Positions 34,454-46,799 of a DNA stretch of 64,000 nucleotides are shown one piece after another. Every line of letters starts with the position of its first letter. The first letter of the stretch is position 1. The stretch spans positions 39,518,108-39,582,107 of the forward strand of contig JAPWDM010000005.1 of the NCBI GenBank assembly GCA_035578155.1, in the 5' to 3' direction. The stretch is from Brachynemurus nebulosus (Eukaryota; Arthropoda; Insecta; Neuroptera; Myrmeleontidae). The notes beneath the pieces are model-generated. The model saw nothing but the letters and a program-made list of their open reading frames with translations. It made no database searches and was not told the DNA's origin. Made by a program: the position numbers and the translations under genes.

Positions 34454-34486
34454 TATATTTTTTGATGCAAAGCATATATTCGCTTA

Positions 34487-34664
34487 GCCGGCCTGTACAG
34501 GATCAGTAATACTGTTAGTATTTAGAAATACTGCCATTATTACTGATCGTGTATTGATAATACTGAAGTATTCGTATATAGAATTTATATTATAAAAACA
34601 TTATTTTTGTCAGATTCATTATTTTTGTCAGACTGACAGTATTATTGATGGTATACAGGCTGCC
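34487..34664. mobile_element. 178-bp MITE with TTA target duplications
   Basis: Left end GCCGGCCTGTACAGGATCAG; right end, read inward, GGCAGCCTGTATACCATCAA then TAATACTGTCAG. TTA flanks both sides (34484-34486 and 34665-34667), pointing to PIF/Harbinger or a related 3-bp-duplicating group. Inside it repeats ATTATTTTTGTCAGA. The same terminus and TCAGTAATACTGTCAGTATT are found at 59568, next to an ORF remnant. Confidence 0.75.
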
Positions 34665-35234
34665 TTAGTCTCATACCAGTCAGCCATATTAGAGGCGCAT
34701 TAACTTATAACTACATGTGTATCATGATTTTTCTCATCTATACTATTCCAACCATGCACAAATTTTGCTATACTCAGAACTAAGTATAACAGGTTTCGTT
34801 ATAGCATTACTGTCTTCGTAAAATTTTTAAAATAAGGTAAACGTTGTAAGCTAGAGAAAGAAAATTAAAGATGTACTGTCTATATCAATTTAATAGGCTA
34901 TAAGTATACTTGTAAAATATTTTAGTCAAAAAGCATTGACGAAGAAATATTAATTAAATAAATTTTGAAAATTATAAATGAACATCAAGATAAGAATTAA
35001 TTAATATTTTTGAAGAAAAAGGACACCAGCGGAAGTCATTTAACTGTTGAATGTTTATATTCGTTAATTAAAAATACGTGAAATACTTCCTTTGATTGAA
35101 ATAATGAAATAAATACGAATTCCGAAAAAATTAAGAGAATTAATTTTCTATTTTTTTTTTTTTTTTTAATATTTTATTTGTTTAACATCTGTATTCAGGT
35201 AGTGTGAGAAGGGAATTTTATATTTAGTCACTTA

Positions 35235-36225
35235 GTACGGTGCAATTAGACCAATACCTCAACATCCAAAGTAACAGTTTCATTCCAACTCCAAATTGTT
35301 CTATACAGTCCACATATTTTTTGGTAAACAGTTACACCATTTTGAGCGTCGGATTTGGGAGGGAAGAGGGTAGAAGTAGGTAAATTAACGGTTTTCCTCA
35401 GTTTTTTTTTTTTTTAAATATTTGGAAAACTATGCAGTTTAACGCAAAAAGTACCTATACAAAAATAATCTACATTAAATTGAGAGCAAACGTAGGTGAA
35501 TAATCTTCCTAAAGTGAAGAGTTCCAGAGTTACCGAGGGTGTAAAAGTAGCAATTTTTAGTACCTACTTGTAGATTTTTTGGAAAAAATATAACACATTA
35601 TCACTACGGAAACTAATTTTTTTATACAGGATTGTGTTTTGTAAAAGGAAATTGCGAAAGGAAATTGGTGATTAGTTTAGACCACTCTTTCTGCATTCGC
35701 AGTTACGGACGCATTCGTCCTTGCAAGCGTACACTATGAGGGAAAGTAATTCCTCGGGAGCTGCAGGACGTGTTATTGTAATTGGTCTCAGGTGTTATTG
35801 TCAATCTTCTTCCACTCCCACTCAAGCGAATTCTTCTTCTTATTCAGCCACTCCTGCACCTGGTAATAGGTGCAGCAGTGGCTAAAAATACTAAAAATAC
35901 TACTTTTACACCCTCCGTAACTCTGGAACTGTTCACTTTAGCAAGATTATGCACAGGACCTTTCTTGTTCGCAATTTAATGTAGATTATTTTTGTATATG
36001 ACACTTTTTACGCTAAACGCCATAATTTCTGAAATATTTAAAATAAAACTGATGAAAGCCGTTAATTTGCCTACTTCTATCCCCCTCCCCCCAAATCCCA
36101 ACGCTCAAAATAGTGTAACTTTTTGCCAAACAATATGTGGACTGTGTAGAACAATTTGGAGTTGGAGTGAAACTGTTACGTTGGATGTTGAGGTTAGGCC
36201 GTTTTTTTGAATAACTGCACCGTAC
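35235..36225. mobile_element. 991-bp foldback element
   Basis: Two inverted arms of about 330 bp (35235-35565 and 35893-36225) surround a 0.33-kb centre. Tips are GTACGGTGCAATTA and TAACTGCACCGTAC, and TA abuts both (35233-35234, 36226-36227). Arms are diverged by substitutions and small indels, so the element is older than the foldback at 28.1 kb. The centre (35566-35892) shows no gene. Open frames in the right half lack motifs. Confidence 0.85.
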
Positions 36226-36227
36226 TA

Positions 36228-38103
36228 ACTGGAGTTTAGAGTTAACATCTTCACTTCTTTAACGATATACAAATACCAGTTTATTTGTTTTCAAGGTAAA
36301 ACACGGAATAGAAATATATAATTCTAAGAAAAATTGAAAATTAGCAAAACAATAGCATATCGATATTTGGTTTTTCATTGTTTCGTATTTATTTTCAATA
36401 TTGATTTAGTAACAAAATAATTTCTGTTACCCTTCGAGGTATTCCAATAACTCTTTCTATTTCACGTTTCAATATACCTATGTATATAACAAAACTACAT
36501 ATTTGTATTCAACACTGAGCTAAATAATTAATAAGCTGGTTACCAATAATGTACACATGTAGTTAACATACAGGGATTATCACTAGATGAAGTACATTGA
36601 CAACGACTTTTTACGGGATTGTTAGTTAAATATTAACAATATGCTAAAATATTTTCTATTTTTCGCTAGAAAACGTTGAAATTCAAATCGAAAATCACAA
36701 GTTCCGATTTTTGAAATCTTATAATAAAATAATTTGTGATAAAACACTAATCAAAACAGAATCTCTGGGAGGTACGGGAACGCCATTCCGCCACGTTTCG
36801 GCCGAAATTAAGCATTACTACAAACTAAATAGAAAAAAAATTTGGAATCTTCCTGTGCTGTACGGTCTACCTAACTGTATCTTCAATCCGGCAAAACTCT
36901 TCTTCATTTGTTGTATGTAAATAAGTTCAGTTGCTCAAATGAAATTGCATGCTTTAAGTTTACAGTTAAATTACACTGAATTACACGAAATAATTTGTCC
37001 CTTCCGTACACGCTTGTGACATTGCAGTTGTGCTAGTTATTTTGTTGCTATACTTGCTGTTTGTTGCTCGTAAGTTTTCGGTTCGAAGTTTTGCTTGCAA
37101 GTGAACGGTAATAAAATATATTAGTAACGTATAGATCATGTTATGGTTCAATAGTTCAACAGCAGCCATACTAATCCACAGACATATGGAGACATTATGG
37201 CTCCATGTATTCTACATTGTTGTAAGATTAATTATTTTGGAAGTATTATTTTATTACTTGGATAGCGACAAGGGTATAGCTTATAGCAACTTGTTCAATT
37301 GCAATTCAGTTATATCTAGTGACGGTATAATAGATAGCAAAACGGAATAAAAGAAACAAAATTATTTAACAAAAATATACAGGAGGATTCAAGTTGCTAC
37401 TAGATATTGTAAAGACATAGAACCTCTGTCGTCGTAAAAATAGTTTTTGATTAATTTTTTATTCGTTTACAGCGATAGTTTTTATTTAACGAATGTAATT
37501 TAATAAAATGGAGTCGTAGCTTCACATTTCAATGGCTATCCTCCTTCATATTCCTCTAGTTATTTAATCCTTGATGGTTGCTTGCCAATAAATTTATGAT
37601 ATTTTTTATCGAATTATTAATATTATCGAATTATTTTATCGAATTATTAGAGAATTGTGACTGCTACAAGTCTGCTAAGTTATAGATTAGATTCATCTGT
37701 TAGATAAATCCTTTAGATTTGGTACTGTTCACTTGAATATCAGGTCTAAGATTTAAAATTAATATTAACGCTTTAAATGATTAAGACGAGCTAACTCGTC
37801 CTGCAATATGGCGACTCAAAATGCTGTGATATGTACTTATTCACTGGTACAGGTGCCGCCATCTTTGACACATTTTCCAAAATACGATATATGTTTAAAT
37901 AATGTTCAATCCTATCAACATAGATTAGTATAATTTATATTTTGTAAATTCCTAGGGTTCACTTTTTTGATGTTGGGATCTTTGATTTTTTTTCTTTTTC
38001 TTTTTTTGTAACCTTATCTATTGTACTTATCACTGGCAGTAAAAAGTCCGGCATTTTGTCCGTTTGCTTAAAAGGGTTAAATTTACATCTTTTACAAGGT
38101 ATT
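36228..38103. other. intergenic, AT-rich
   Basis: No feature supported. Several short open frames (60-70 codons) on both strands have no motif and are expected by chance. Confidence 0.4.
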
Positions 38104-38111
38104 GATACACC

Positions 38112-38553
38112 CACAGACCAGTGAGCATATTATATTTTGTATTATAGAGACATATAATAAATATGTATAATTGAAGCAATCAGTTACGACTAAGTTCCGA
38201 CCTCAATAGTATTCTGTTATATAGTAATTGATTCGTATCCGTAGTTATACTTTCAAATAATTATTGTCAAAATATAATAATAATAATAATAAAATTTTAC
38301 TTTTTGGAGAAGAAACTGCAAAATTTTGAAAGAAGAAAAGTGGTATTCGCTTTATCTTCAAAATACGTACGTATACAAATTATGCCCTGCAATAATTATG
38401 GTCGCATTTGCTCAAAATTTCACATTATATTGTTTCATTAAATTTCACCCGTCTCACCCTTGTTACCTGCTTCAAGAAAAGTACTTAGAAACTGGCTTTA
38501 CGCTTTGTTTAGTAGTATAATCAGTATAATATAATAGTGTACATTGGTCTGTG
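38112..38553. mobile_element. hAT-like MITE
   Basis: Starts CACAGACCAGTG and ends CATTGGTCTGTG. Flanks are GATACACC (38104-38111) and GATACACA (38554-38561), 8 bp with one mismatch. Just inside, TATTATATTTTGTAT on the left pairs loosely with AGTATAATATAATA on the right. The 64-codon open frame inside is not recognised. Confidence 0.8.
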
Positions 38554-38561
38554 GATACACA

Positions 38562-39711
38562 CCTCAATTGCAGAATAAAATTTTACTATGTAAGATTTCT
38601 AACTAGAAACAACTAGAACAATTTGTGAGATCAAAACAATATTCTTACACGATTCTAACGAAAGCTTCGTCATTGAATACTTTCTCGGAACAGAAATTTT
38701 CAATCAACAGAGAAATAACTTTTTCTATTGAAATATCTACATTCTATCCGATACTCATACGTTTGTTTTTCTCAAAGCAACATACAAACATATTTATTTA
38801 ATATTACAATTGATTTCTTGCTGCAGCTTGTTTTCCATCGTTAAATATATATCGTTATGTTGAAAAGAAATTTTCTATAAAGCCAAAGGTAGAAAATAAA
38901 TACAAATATCGCTGAGGAATTGAAAAGGCGGAAAATTCAACAAACAGATTGAATTTATTTTTCACAATAATTGGAAAAGTAATTTTATACCATTTCTCAT
39001 TTCTCTTCAAACCATTTTCTTGTAATGTTTGATATTAAAATGGATTTTTGAGTATTCTTGCTTATAACGAGAAATTACTTTAATGAAAAATTTAACGTGC
39101 ACTATAACAATGGAAGATTAGCCCTTCAAAAAAAATTATACTTTAACTTCTGAGTCTTCAGCCATTTAGCTGCAAAATGTCCAAAAAGGATTAACTTTAT
39201 GAAAGATTCATATTATATTAAAAAAACTTGAAACTTTCTAGAGGAAATCGTTCCTGACTCTGTTTCGTATATTTCTCTGTAATATAAAATAGAATATCTT
39301 AGAATACTAAAAAACCCAGTGTATTAATTAAGCGAAATTCGTTTGTTTACAGATAATCCTAATTTAACGGCGTACAGCACGAAGACATTTCACGTCATAC
39401 TAGAAAATTTCATAAAATAGGTAAGTATTGAATCGACGCTAATTTTTCTTTACTAATTTCAAAATATGGTTTTTTTCTTTCTAATATCAGATAAAAATGA
39501 AAAGAAAATCAAATTACAAATATTTATGTATAGTTTTCCATCATGTTTATCTACATTTTCGTCCAATTTTTCTCTTCATTTGAACCAAACTCACCAAGAA
39601 TAAAAAATTATACAACATTTCTCTTATTTAACCAATATTCCAATATTATTAATTTCCTTCCACTGCGTGCAATTCATGTTGATTTTGGCAAACGTAACCT
39701 ACGACGAGGGA
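38562..39711. other. intergenic with one exon-like segment
   Basis: No element recognised. See the exon-like segment at 39354-39420. Confidence 0.4.
39354..39420 (+). other. possible exon (acceptor and donor sites)
   Basis: TTCGTTTGTTTACAG directly precedes this 67-base segment and GTAAGTATTG directly follows it, good matches to animal splice acceptor and donor. One frame reads NPNLTAYSTKTFHVILENFI without a stop until TAG at the donor boundary, so it would have to be a terminal coding or non-coding exon, or a chance match. No neighbouring exon was recognised. Confidence 0.2.
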
Positions 39712-39715
39712 TGGA

Positions 39716-41322
39716 GGGTTATTCCATGAAAATGCGACATAAATGCAAAAAATTAAATGTGGTTTATTTAAAGTAAGTCAAATAGAGCACAGACTAAACA
39801 AAATTTACTACTTGACAACACCGAAATTATAGATATCAGTTGTGACTTTTGACAATTAGAGTAAAATTTTCACTGTCTTGCTGTACTTGATGTACCGCTT
39901 CACGAAAAGTGTTGCAAATAATTTTTAAATAACTGTGAATTCTCGCGAAATATATAGAAAACAATGATATGATTTAATATTAAGTGTGTACACCTTTGTT
40001 ACATATGAAGCACGCCCGAAACATTCAACAATATCACTAAAAAAATTGACAACAAAAATAGCCTCAAAATTTTGTAACATGAGTGACCAAAAAGAACATT
40101 TTTTAGTATTAGGCTTGATACACTTCTTCAATTTGATACTTGTAATATTACTTTCTTTGTTCATAAATGCCTGATGCTTAAACCCATGTTTATACGACAT
40201 TATGTTTCAAATTGAATATTATATAAGAAATTGAAATGTGTAACGTGAGTGACCGGTCACTCATGTTACAAAATTTGAATCCTTCTAGGGAGTCGTAGGG
40301 GACGCCAAAACTATCAAACTTTCCTAAACCAGTTGGGTATAACGTTTTGGTCTATTATAGGTACACAATATATCCAAACTTTCGCTTCCAAGTGCGATTT
40401 GGAGATAGTAGAGAGCGGAAAAACTATTTTTGGGGAATTTGACACGTCTATAGCCTCCCAGAATTACCCTAGGGAGTTGAAATTTTGTATTTTGATAGAG
40501 TTGGTACGTTGAGTGTGCTTTTGGGCGGTTACAATGTTTAACCCTCACCTCCACCATTTTTATGCCACAATTTCATGTTTTTTTCAACGTTTTCGTTGTT
40601 TGTGTCACGCTTACAAGTCCCCAAAAAAAACCCATAACTCTGAAATTTTGTATATGTATTGAGTTAGTATCCGGAATGTGTCTTTTAGGGATTCCACATT
40701 TCCCTGCCAACATTTCCCCCGTTTTTACACCGAAATTTCGTGGTATTTTCGTGTACGTTGAAAATGATTTATTTTCGTAATAATACCTAATTTGAGTGCC
40801 CAGTTGTAATAATTATCAGTGAAATATTAATTAATCAGTTAATTTTAAGTATTTTTTCATTTCCCTTAAGAAATATATGTGCATGATATGGACCTTTGTA
40901 CAAGTAACGTGAGTGACCAAAGTGGTGTAACATGAGTGACTTTTCTTAGAATTTTTAAAATTTTTATTTTAACATAGAAGCTTGTTCTTTTAATCTGAAC
41001 TAAATAAAGAGAATTCATTTTATCTTTGTATAATTTTTAAATCAAATACAGTAATTAAATAGAACAGAGATTCAACCCCAACTTAAATGACTGCGAACAC
41101 CATGTCTCCATGTGTAACATGAGTTACCAGAAAAATAAGACACTTTTTTAAATATATTCATAAGCCTGCCTTTTTTATTTTTTATTAAATAAAATTATTT
41201 AGTTAATAAAGAAAGGTTTTACTGAAAGATATATTGTTATTTTGCAATTCTTCCTATATAAAATTAGTGGTTTTGCCTCAGTTTTGCAGTAAAATGTAAC
41301 GTGAGTGACCGTGGAATAACCC
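39716..41322. mobile_element. DNA transposon-like element rich in GTAACRTGAGTGACC
   Basis: Ends are GGGTTATTCCA (left) and TGGAATAACCC (right). TGGA lies on both sides (39712-39715 and 41323-41326), a possible 4-bp duplication. GTAAC(G/A)TGAGTGACC occurs at about 40075, 40241, 40907, 40927, 41114 (diverged) and 41296, and in reverse at 40255. At 40239-40270 two copies form a near-perfect 32-bp palindrome. This looks like a set of transposase-binding subterminal repeats spread through the element. No transposase is recognisable; open frames of 60-90 codons lack motifs. Superfamily not assigned. Confidence 0.65.
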
Positions 41323-41784
41323 TGGAGATAATCAAATTGATATGTTTGGTGGTAGTTCTGGTCGAAAATATTTATGAACAAAAAGATAATTTAACGGAAA
41401 AAAATTACTCAAACGAAACGACTATATAGAGTCAATTACTCAAAGTTATTTTTCACTTAAAAAGAAAAATTAGCTTTTATGACTGTTAGTATATTTGTAT
41501 ATACTTTTCCAGACTCGAATAATAATATTCAGTCCTTCAACTAATAAGTTATGATGAAAATTCATCACTATTTTAGCTATTTATCTATTGATTTTTTACA
41601 GGGGATAAATATAAGGTTGCCAAATTACCGAAACATTTTATCCGTGACCTCTCGAGATAAAAAAAAGTAAAATTACTGACCTTTCAGAGGGTCCACAACT
41701 ACGAATAAATATTCGATTTATCGATTCTGTTACAAATAATTGTTTTTAAAAATATATTTTATGAAAGGTCTTAAACATTTTTAA

Positions 41785-42721
41785 CCCTAGAATCATACGT
41801 TGGTCTACGAGTCAAGTTAATTATACATCGGCGTCGTTTCAACGAATGGACTTTTTACGGGGAGATTTAGAGTTTATTTGCAAAAAACATTTTTTTTACA
41901 TAATACTACAAAAGCGAACAAAATATTTAAAAAAATTGTATTTGGAAAAATTCTTAATATAAATATTTGGATTCTTAATATAAATATTTATTAATTTTTT
42001 TAATCTTTTTATCAAAGCATATTTTCACTATAAAAATTAAAAAATAGATAAATACATCAAATGTATCATAAAACATGTCTTTCAAATAATTAATTTATGA
42101 ACTATTATGAGTCAGTGGACATGTGTGACTTTACAGAATGTGAAATTTCTCAGTCATAAATATTCCTATAGATATGTAGTTATTTCCCCATTAGGCACAT
42201 TTGTAAATTTTCTAAACTTTGTTAGTAATTTTTAGAATAAGATCTCAAAAAATAATAAAAATTAAAATATTTTCCACAAAATAAATTGTTAACCTTTTAT
42301 TAAGTCACTTGAAACCCATTCTTTAGTTTTCGATTCAATATATTAAAATTTCAGTATTATGTCGTCTCTATAAGTCAAACAGCTGTAATCATTTTTCACA
42401 TTATCATAATCATTGAATAAATTAATTATAACATGCATATCTTTAATAAATTTTAGAACAATTAGTAAAACTTTTATATGTGGAGTACAAAATCTTTAAA
42501 AAAAATTTGGTTAATCATACATCGTCGTCCTTTTGACGCACACTATTTCAGTATAAAAAAAACGACAAGAGCTATAAATAAAATTTACACGTTTTATGTG
42601 TTATAATAACAAATAAATTAGATAACAGAAGTTTCACAGCAAGCGGGCACCGACAAGTTGTAGTATTGGAGCAGGTAGAGAAGTTTGTTCGTCATTTTGA
42701 CGAGTACGTATGATTGTAGGG
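41785..42721. mobile_element. piggyBac-like MITE
   Basis: The element begins CCCTAGAATCATACG and ends CGTATGATTGTAGGG, flanked by TTAA on both sides (41781-41784 and 42722-42725). TTAA duplication with a CCCTAGAA tip is diagnostic for piggyBac. Subterminal motifs AATTATACATCGGCGTCG (about 41819) and AATCATACATCGTCGTC (about 42513) are related direct repeats, perhaps binding sites. No transposase coding. Confidence 0.9.
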
Positions 42722-42725
42722 TTAA

Positions 42726-43317
42726 AATTTCACTGTAAGATAGTAGCCGTAGGACACTTTCAATCAGCAATCGATTTTTTTCAAAATCGCATCAGAGTGA
42801 CTTTATATATTAACCATCCTTCCGGAAGTGATTTGATAAATTAACCAGGAGAAAACTGGAGACAAAATCTTGAAACATATTCACAAACGTTTAGATGATA
42901 AAGCTACTAAATCTGCCTAGTTATTCCGTAATTTGATGTGACTGTACGTGCCAAAAAATTGAAGAGTGCTATAATTTTTGTCGTACTATAATATATTTTC
43001 GGGAGATAAAACATAAAATTTTAGTAGATCCGGGAAACATCAGCCATCTAGCAATTATTATTTATGTTAGCCTGGAGAGATTATGTTGTTTTCAAAATAT
43101 TTAATAAAACAACTTGATATGTAATATAAACTCACCAATGTTATATTAAATATATTAATTACTAAATAAAAAAAATTCACACTAATTAATAAACTAATTT
43201 ATATAACAAAACAAAAGCCAATTAATGGAATAATCAAACAATTAATTTTTGAAAATAATTTTTGTGAAAATATGTGTTGTAATGTACAAATTATTAAATT
43301 ACCTATATAAATATATA
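42726..43317. other. intergenic, AT-rich
   Basis: Nothing recognised. Confidence 0.4.
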
Positions 43318-43319
43318 TA

Positions 43320-43866
43320 CAGTATAGCACCGATAATGGAAACATCAGTTTTGGAAATTTTTTGAGAGGATCAAATTAGTCAACGTCACTTTTGGAAAGT
43401 TGCATCAAAAATGTCAAGTACATAAATATTAAATCCGTGTGGAATAGACCATGACGCATAATTTTATCAAAGGCAACAAATAAATATACCGGTAATGGTA
43501 GTGACAAAGGTGACAAACAACAACAGACCTCAAAGCGTTGGAATGTGGATTTTAATTATCGTACATAGAATGTTTATCTATATGTATTCTGCTCTGTGGC
43601 GATTTCAATCATACGTAAAATGCAAACAAAATCATTTCAAAGCAAATTAATAAAACGACAAATGAAAAAATATAGTTTTTGGGATAAATAACTTTTAACC
43701 GTTCACTTCTTTTTTTCTTTTATTAATATTTAAAAAAAAAAAAAACAATTTTAATTCAAAACATAATCTTACAATATTTGTGAATCGCCCCTGGTCAAAT
43801 AGCATCACTCTTGTCAAGCACCACTTGTGGAGACTACTTTTTCTTGACAAAACTGGTGCTCTACTG
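43320..43866. mobile_element. pogo/Tc1-like MITE
   Basis: The left tip CAGTATAGCACC and right tip GGTGCTCTACTG are inverted repeats of 12 bp with one mismatch. TA flanks both (43318-43319, 43867-43868). Inside, the left carries repeated TTTTGGAAA motifs and the right CTTGTCAAG/TTCTTGACAA motifs. Short terminal repeats make this call weaker than the others. No gene inside. Confidence 0.6.
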
Positions 43867-44179
43867 TATATCCATCCAATGCTGTATCTAACTGGTGCAA
43901 TATAAAATATGCCATAATCATATTATTAACAATTATGAAACAATAGCAATTTAATATAAAGTTTGATATTATTAAATAGAGCAGCAAGTGCGACAAAATT
44001 AATTTTACATTTGAGTATGCGCAATCACCGAATATCGAAATATTCAGTAAATATGATAAAATTCGATACGTTTAATGAAAATAAACATTGTCTAAAAACA
44101 TATGCCAAGAATGTGATGAAATTGGTCAATCTTCTATTCATTTCTACATATTTCAAGAGTCTTATGAAATTTTTAAGTG

Positions 44180-44218
44180 CACAGGGATTTGCGGACCGTA
44201 AAGTTTGAGAACCAACTG
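44180..44218 (-). mobile_element. hAT-type terminus (isolated)
   Basis: On the minus strand CAGTTGGTTCTCAAACTTTA followed by CGGTCCGCAAAT is a common hAT tip. The opposite end was not identified, so only the terminus is given. Confidence 0.35.
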
Positions 44219-44758
44219 TAATAATGGGATATTTGACAGTATCAAAGAAAATTAATAAAAACAAATTTTAATGAAAATTGATAATAAAAGACAGCAATTT
44301 ATTATGTTGATTCATCCTAACTATCATTATTTAATTTTAAAACAATTAATATTTTTCAGCTATAAACTACGTCAGCAGAAACGGGCTGTGACGTTGCTTT
44401 CTCTGATATTTCAACACTGTCGCGACTAGGGTCGCTACGTAAATTCCGGTTAGCAAACATAACTATGTAAATTTAGTAAATTTTTCTTTAAAATAAACAA
44501 TTTTTTTTTCTAGTTATAAGAAAAATACACAGTTTTTTCTCTTAGTTACATGACACCTGTTGCTATCTAGAGAATGTGACGTAATTGAAGCTAATGCACG
44601 TTTTCGCGAAAATTTCGAGAACAAATATTAAATTATTTTTTTTTAACGGTTTTCGGCATAATTTTTAAAAGTTAAAATTATATACATGCATAATACATAA
44701 ATATGTGTATTTTAAAATAGTTTCCCAAAATTAGTCAAATTCCCCATTCATATTATTA
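44219..44758. other. intergenic, AT-rich
   Basis: Nothing recognised. Confidence 0.4.
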
Positions 44759-44760
44759 TG

Positions 44761-45200
44761 TAAGCCAGCCATACAAGTACAGTTTCAACTTATAGTTTGA
44801 ACTGAACAGTTCAACTATACAGTTTACACTCTACGTGTGTGGGTATTTCAGTCTCAGTTCAACTCAACTGTACAGTTGAACTGAGACGAATGAAATTTCA
44901 ATTTTTTAAACTGAAAGGTTCAACTGATTTTACGTGTGTGGGGATTCAACTGTACAGTTCTCAGTTCAATTTGTGTTAGGAGCAAGTGCGTTTGATTCTT
45001 TGAGTTTTTTTTAACAATATAATTTTTGCGGAGTTAAAGTTGTTGTTAGGAAAAATTGTCCTGCTGTTTGGATGTTTGGAATCACTGCAAAAACTGAAGG
45101 ATTGAACTGTATGTGTGTGTCCTTCTACGGTGTGTAGTTTCAACTATTAAGTTCAAACTGTCAGTTAAAACTGTGCGTGACTGTACGTGTGTGGCTGACT
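44761..45200. mobile_element. palindrome-rich MITE (AGTTCAACTGTACAGTT motif)
   Basis: The left end GCCAGCCATACAAGTACAGT pairs with the right end ACTGTACGTGTGTGGCTGAC (about 16 of 20 matching). Inside are many copies of AGTT(C/T)AACT and CTGTACAGTT in both orientations, plus four copies of (T)ACGTGTGTG(G). The flanks TAA/TTA suggest a 3-bp target but are not clean. No coding sequence. Confidence 0.65.
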
Positions 45201-45201
45201 T

Positions 45202-46265
45202 TATTGTGGCTATAGTTTTAAAATTAATTAAATTTACCAAAATTTTTGTTTAATTTTGATCGTGTTTACTTACAATGAAATGATCAATGAAATGTTTTGT
45301 ACCGTTTTGTATCGCTGTAAAAATTTGCTCTGATTTTTTTTTTCACATGTTAAAAGTGAAAAAGATACAGATGCGTCAAATTTTCTCATGAAAATTTGCT
45401 TTTATACAATCCGTATAGTTTGAATAATTTTTGATCAATTTTTATGTCACAAAGATAAACTTACTCTTGTCTGTTATGGAGATAGGTATGAGTGTTAAAC
45501 CGGTGACCTGACTAACAACTCTAGGATCAGTGACTCGATGATATTCCATTAGATAATTACATTGTTTTAAAATATTGTTTATCGTCGTCATCACAGAGCA
45601 TAAAGCAAGCACATATCTACACACAGCGACATGCTTACATCTCGTGGAGAGCATACATAGGTGAATGAATGAAAATACGTAGGACGAGTAACTAAACTCG
45701 TTGGATGTTTAATTGTGTTTAATAAGTTTACACACTACACTTTGGTTACTAATGTTGGTCGATGTTTGAATGTTTTTAATATACCTACTACATTATGAAT
45801 ATTACAATCTATTATAAATTAGTATTGTACACAATTTTCAAATATGGCTGATGTTTAGATGGTAAATTAGCATATTCATTATTAGTGACTAGGCTTACAA
45901 CGAATATTCGGCCACTATTTGGTATAACACTGAATAGTTGTAAAAACAGTATTTGGTTTTATTTATCTCAAACTGACAAAAGGACTTTCAGATAATTAAC
46001 ACTAGAAAGGTTTGCTTTGGGAATGACCATATTAACAATATGAGATCGCTGCTTTGTTACTTCATAAAAAAATTATAAGATATGTACGAGTCGACTTTCG
46101 GTTTTTACGCCATCGTCAGATGAAACACAACTAAAAATTGTTCATTTAGGTAGTAACTTTTTATAGGTATCATACGACTGGATTGAATAATGTATTAGTG
46201 GGAGATGATATTTAAGTACTTACATAGATATGAGCAGTTCAGACGAAAATGTAAATATGGGAAAG
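45202..46265. other. intergenic
   Basis: No feature. A 70-codon minus-strand frame at 45442-45654 has no motif. Confidence 0.4.
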
Positions 46266-46267
46266 GA

Positions 46268-46590
46268 CCCCTGTCGCAACATTCTACATAACATAGCGAA
46301 TTTCCGTTTATAAAAATTAGTTTTTCTCGGAAACTAGTTGGCATAGAATAATAGTTTAAAGACCTTTTTTATGTAATTTATTCTCCTCTTTTAAATGGTA
46401 TAAAAAAATTTCGCAAAAAGTTTTGAATAAGTGGAAATTTTGGCAAAAAACTAATTTTTTGCAAGAACAAAAACCATGTTCTTGGCATCCGACGTGTCTG
46501 GCTGACGAACTCATCGAAGGGTTTGGGACTTCCAATGTTTTCACCAAATTTCGTAAATATTGAATACTTCGTTCGAGAGTTATCACGCAG

Positions 46591-46679
<89 letters not shown>

Positions 46680-46792
46680 TGAATATTATTTTCGGCTTCT
46701 AGGGACCTCAAAACAAATTTCTGCCATAGTCCCGGGCTCAAGTTGCGGCATGACAGTGGCTGTAATAGCTGAATTCCATTCTGGAAATTCGC
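46268..46792 (+). mobile_element. family-M repeat, copy E
   Basis: Runs from CCCCTGTCGCAACATTCTAC to ...CTGGAAATTCGC with all internal blocks in order: TTTTTCTCGGAAACTAGTTG, GGCATCCGACGTGTCTGGC, TTGGGACTTCCAATGTTTTC, GTTCGAGAGTTATC, an 80-bp TA tract and AGGGACCTCAAAACAAATTT. The flanks (GGA left, TTAA right) do not show a clean TA duplication, unlike copies B, C and D. The short minus-strand frames are not genes. Confidence 0.85.
46598..46676. repeat. (TA)n microsatellite
   Basis: About 79 bp of TA at the conserved internal position of family M. Confidence 0.95.
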
Positions 46793-46799
46793 TTAAACC

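Noticed and set aside
44180..44218. Full hAT element from 43.98 to 44.2 kb
   Set aside because: Only one tip recognised; no inverted partner or 8-bp duplication.
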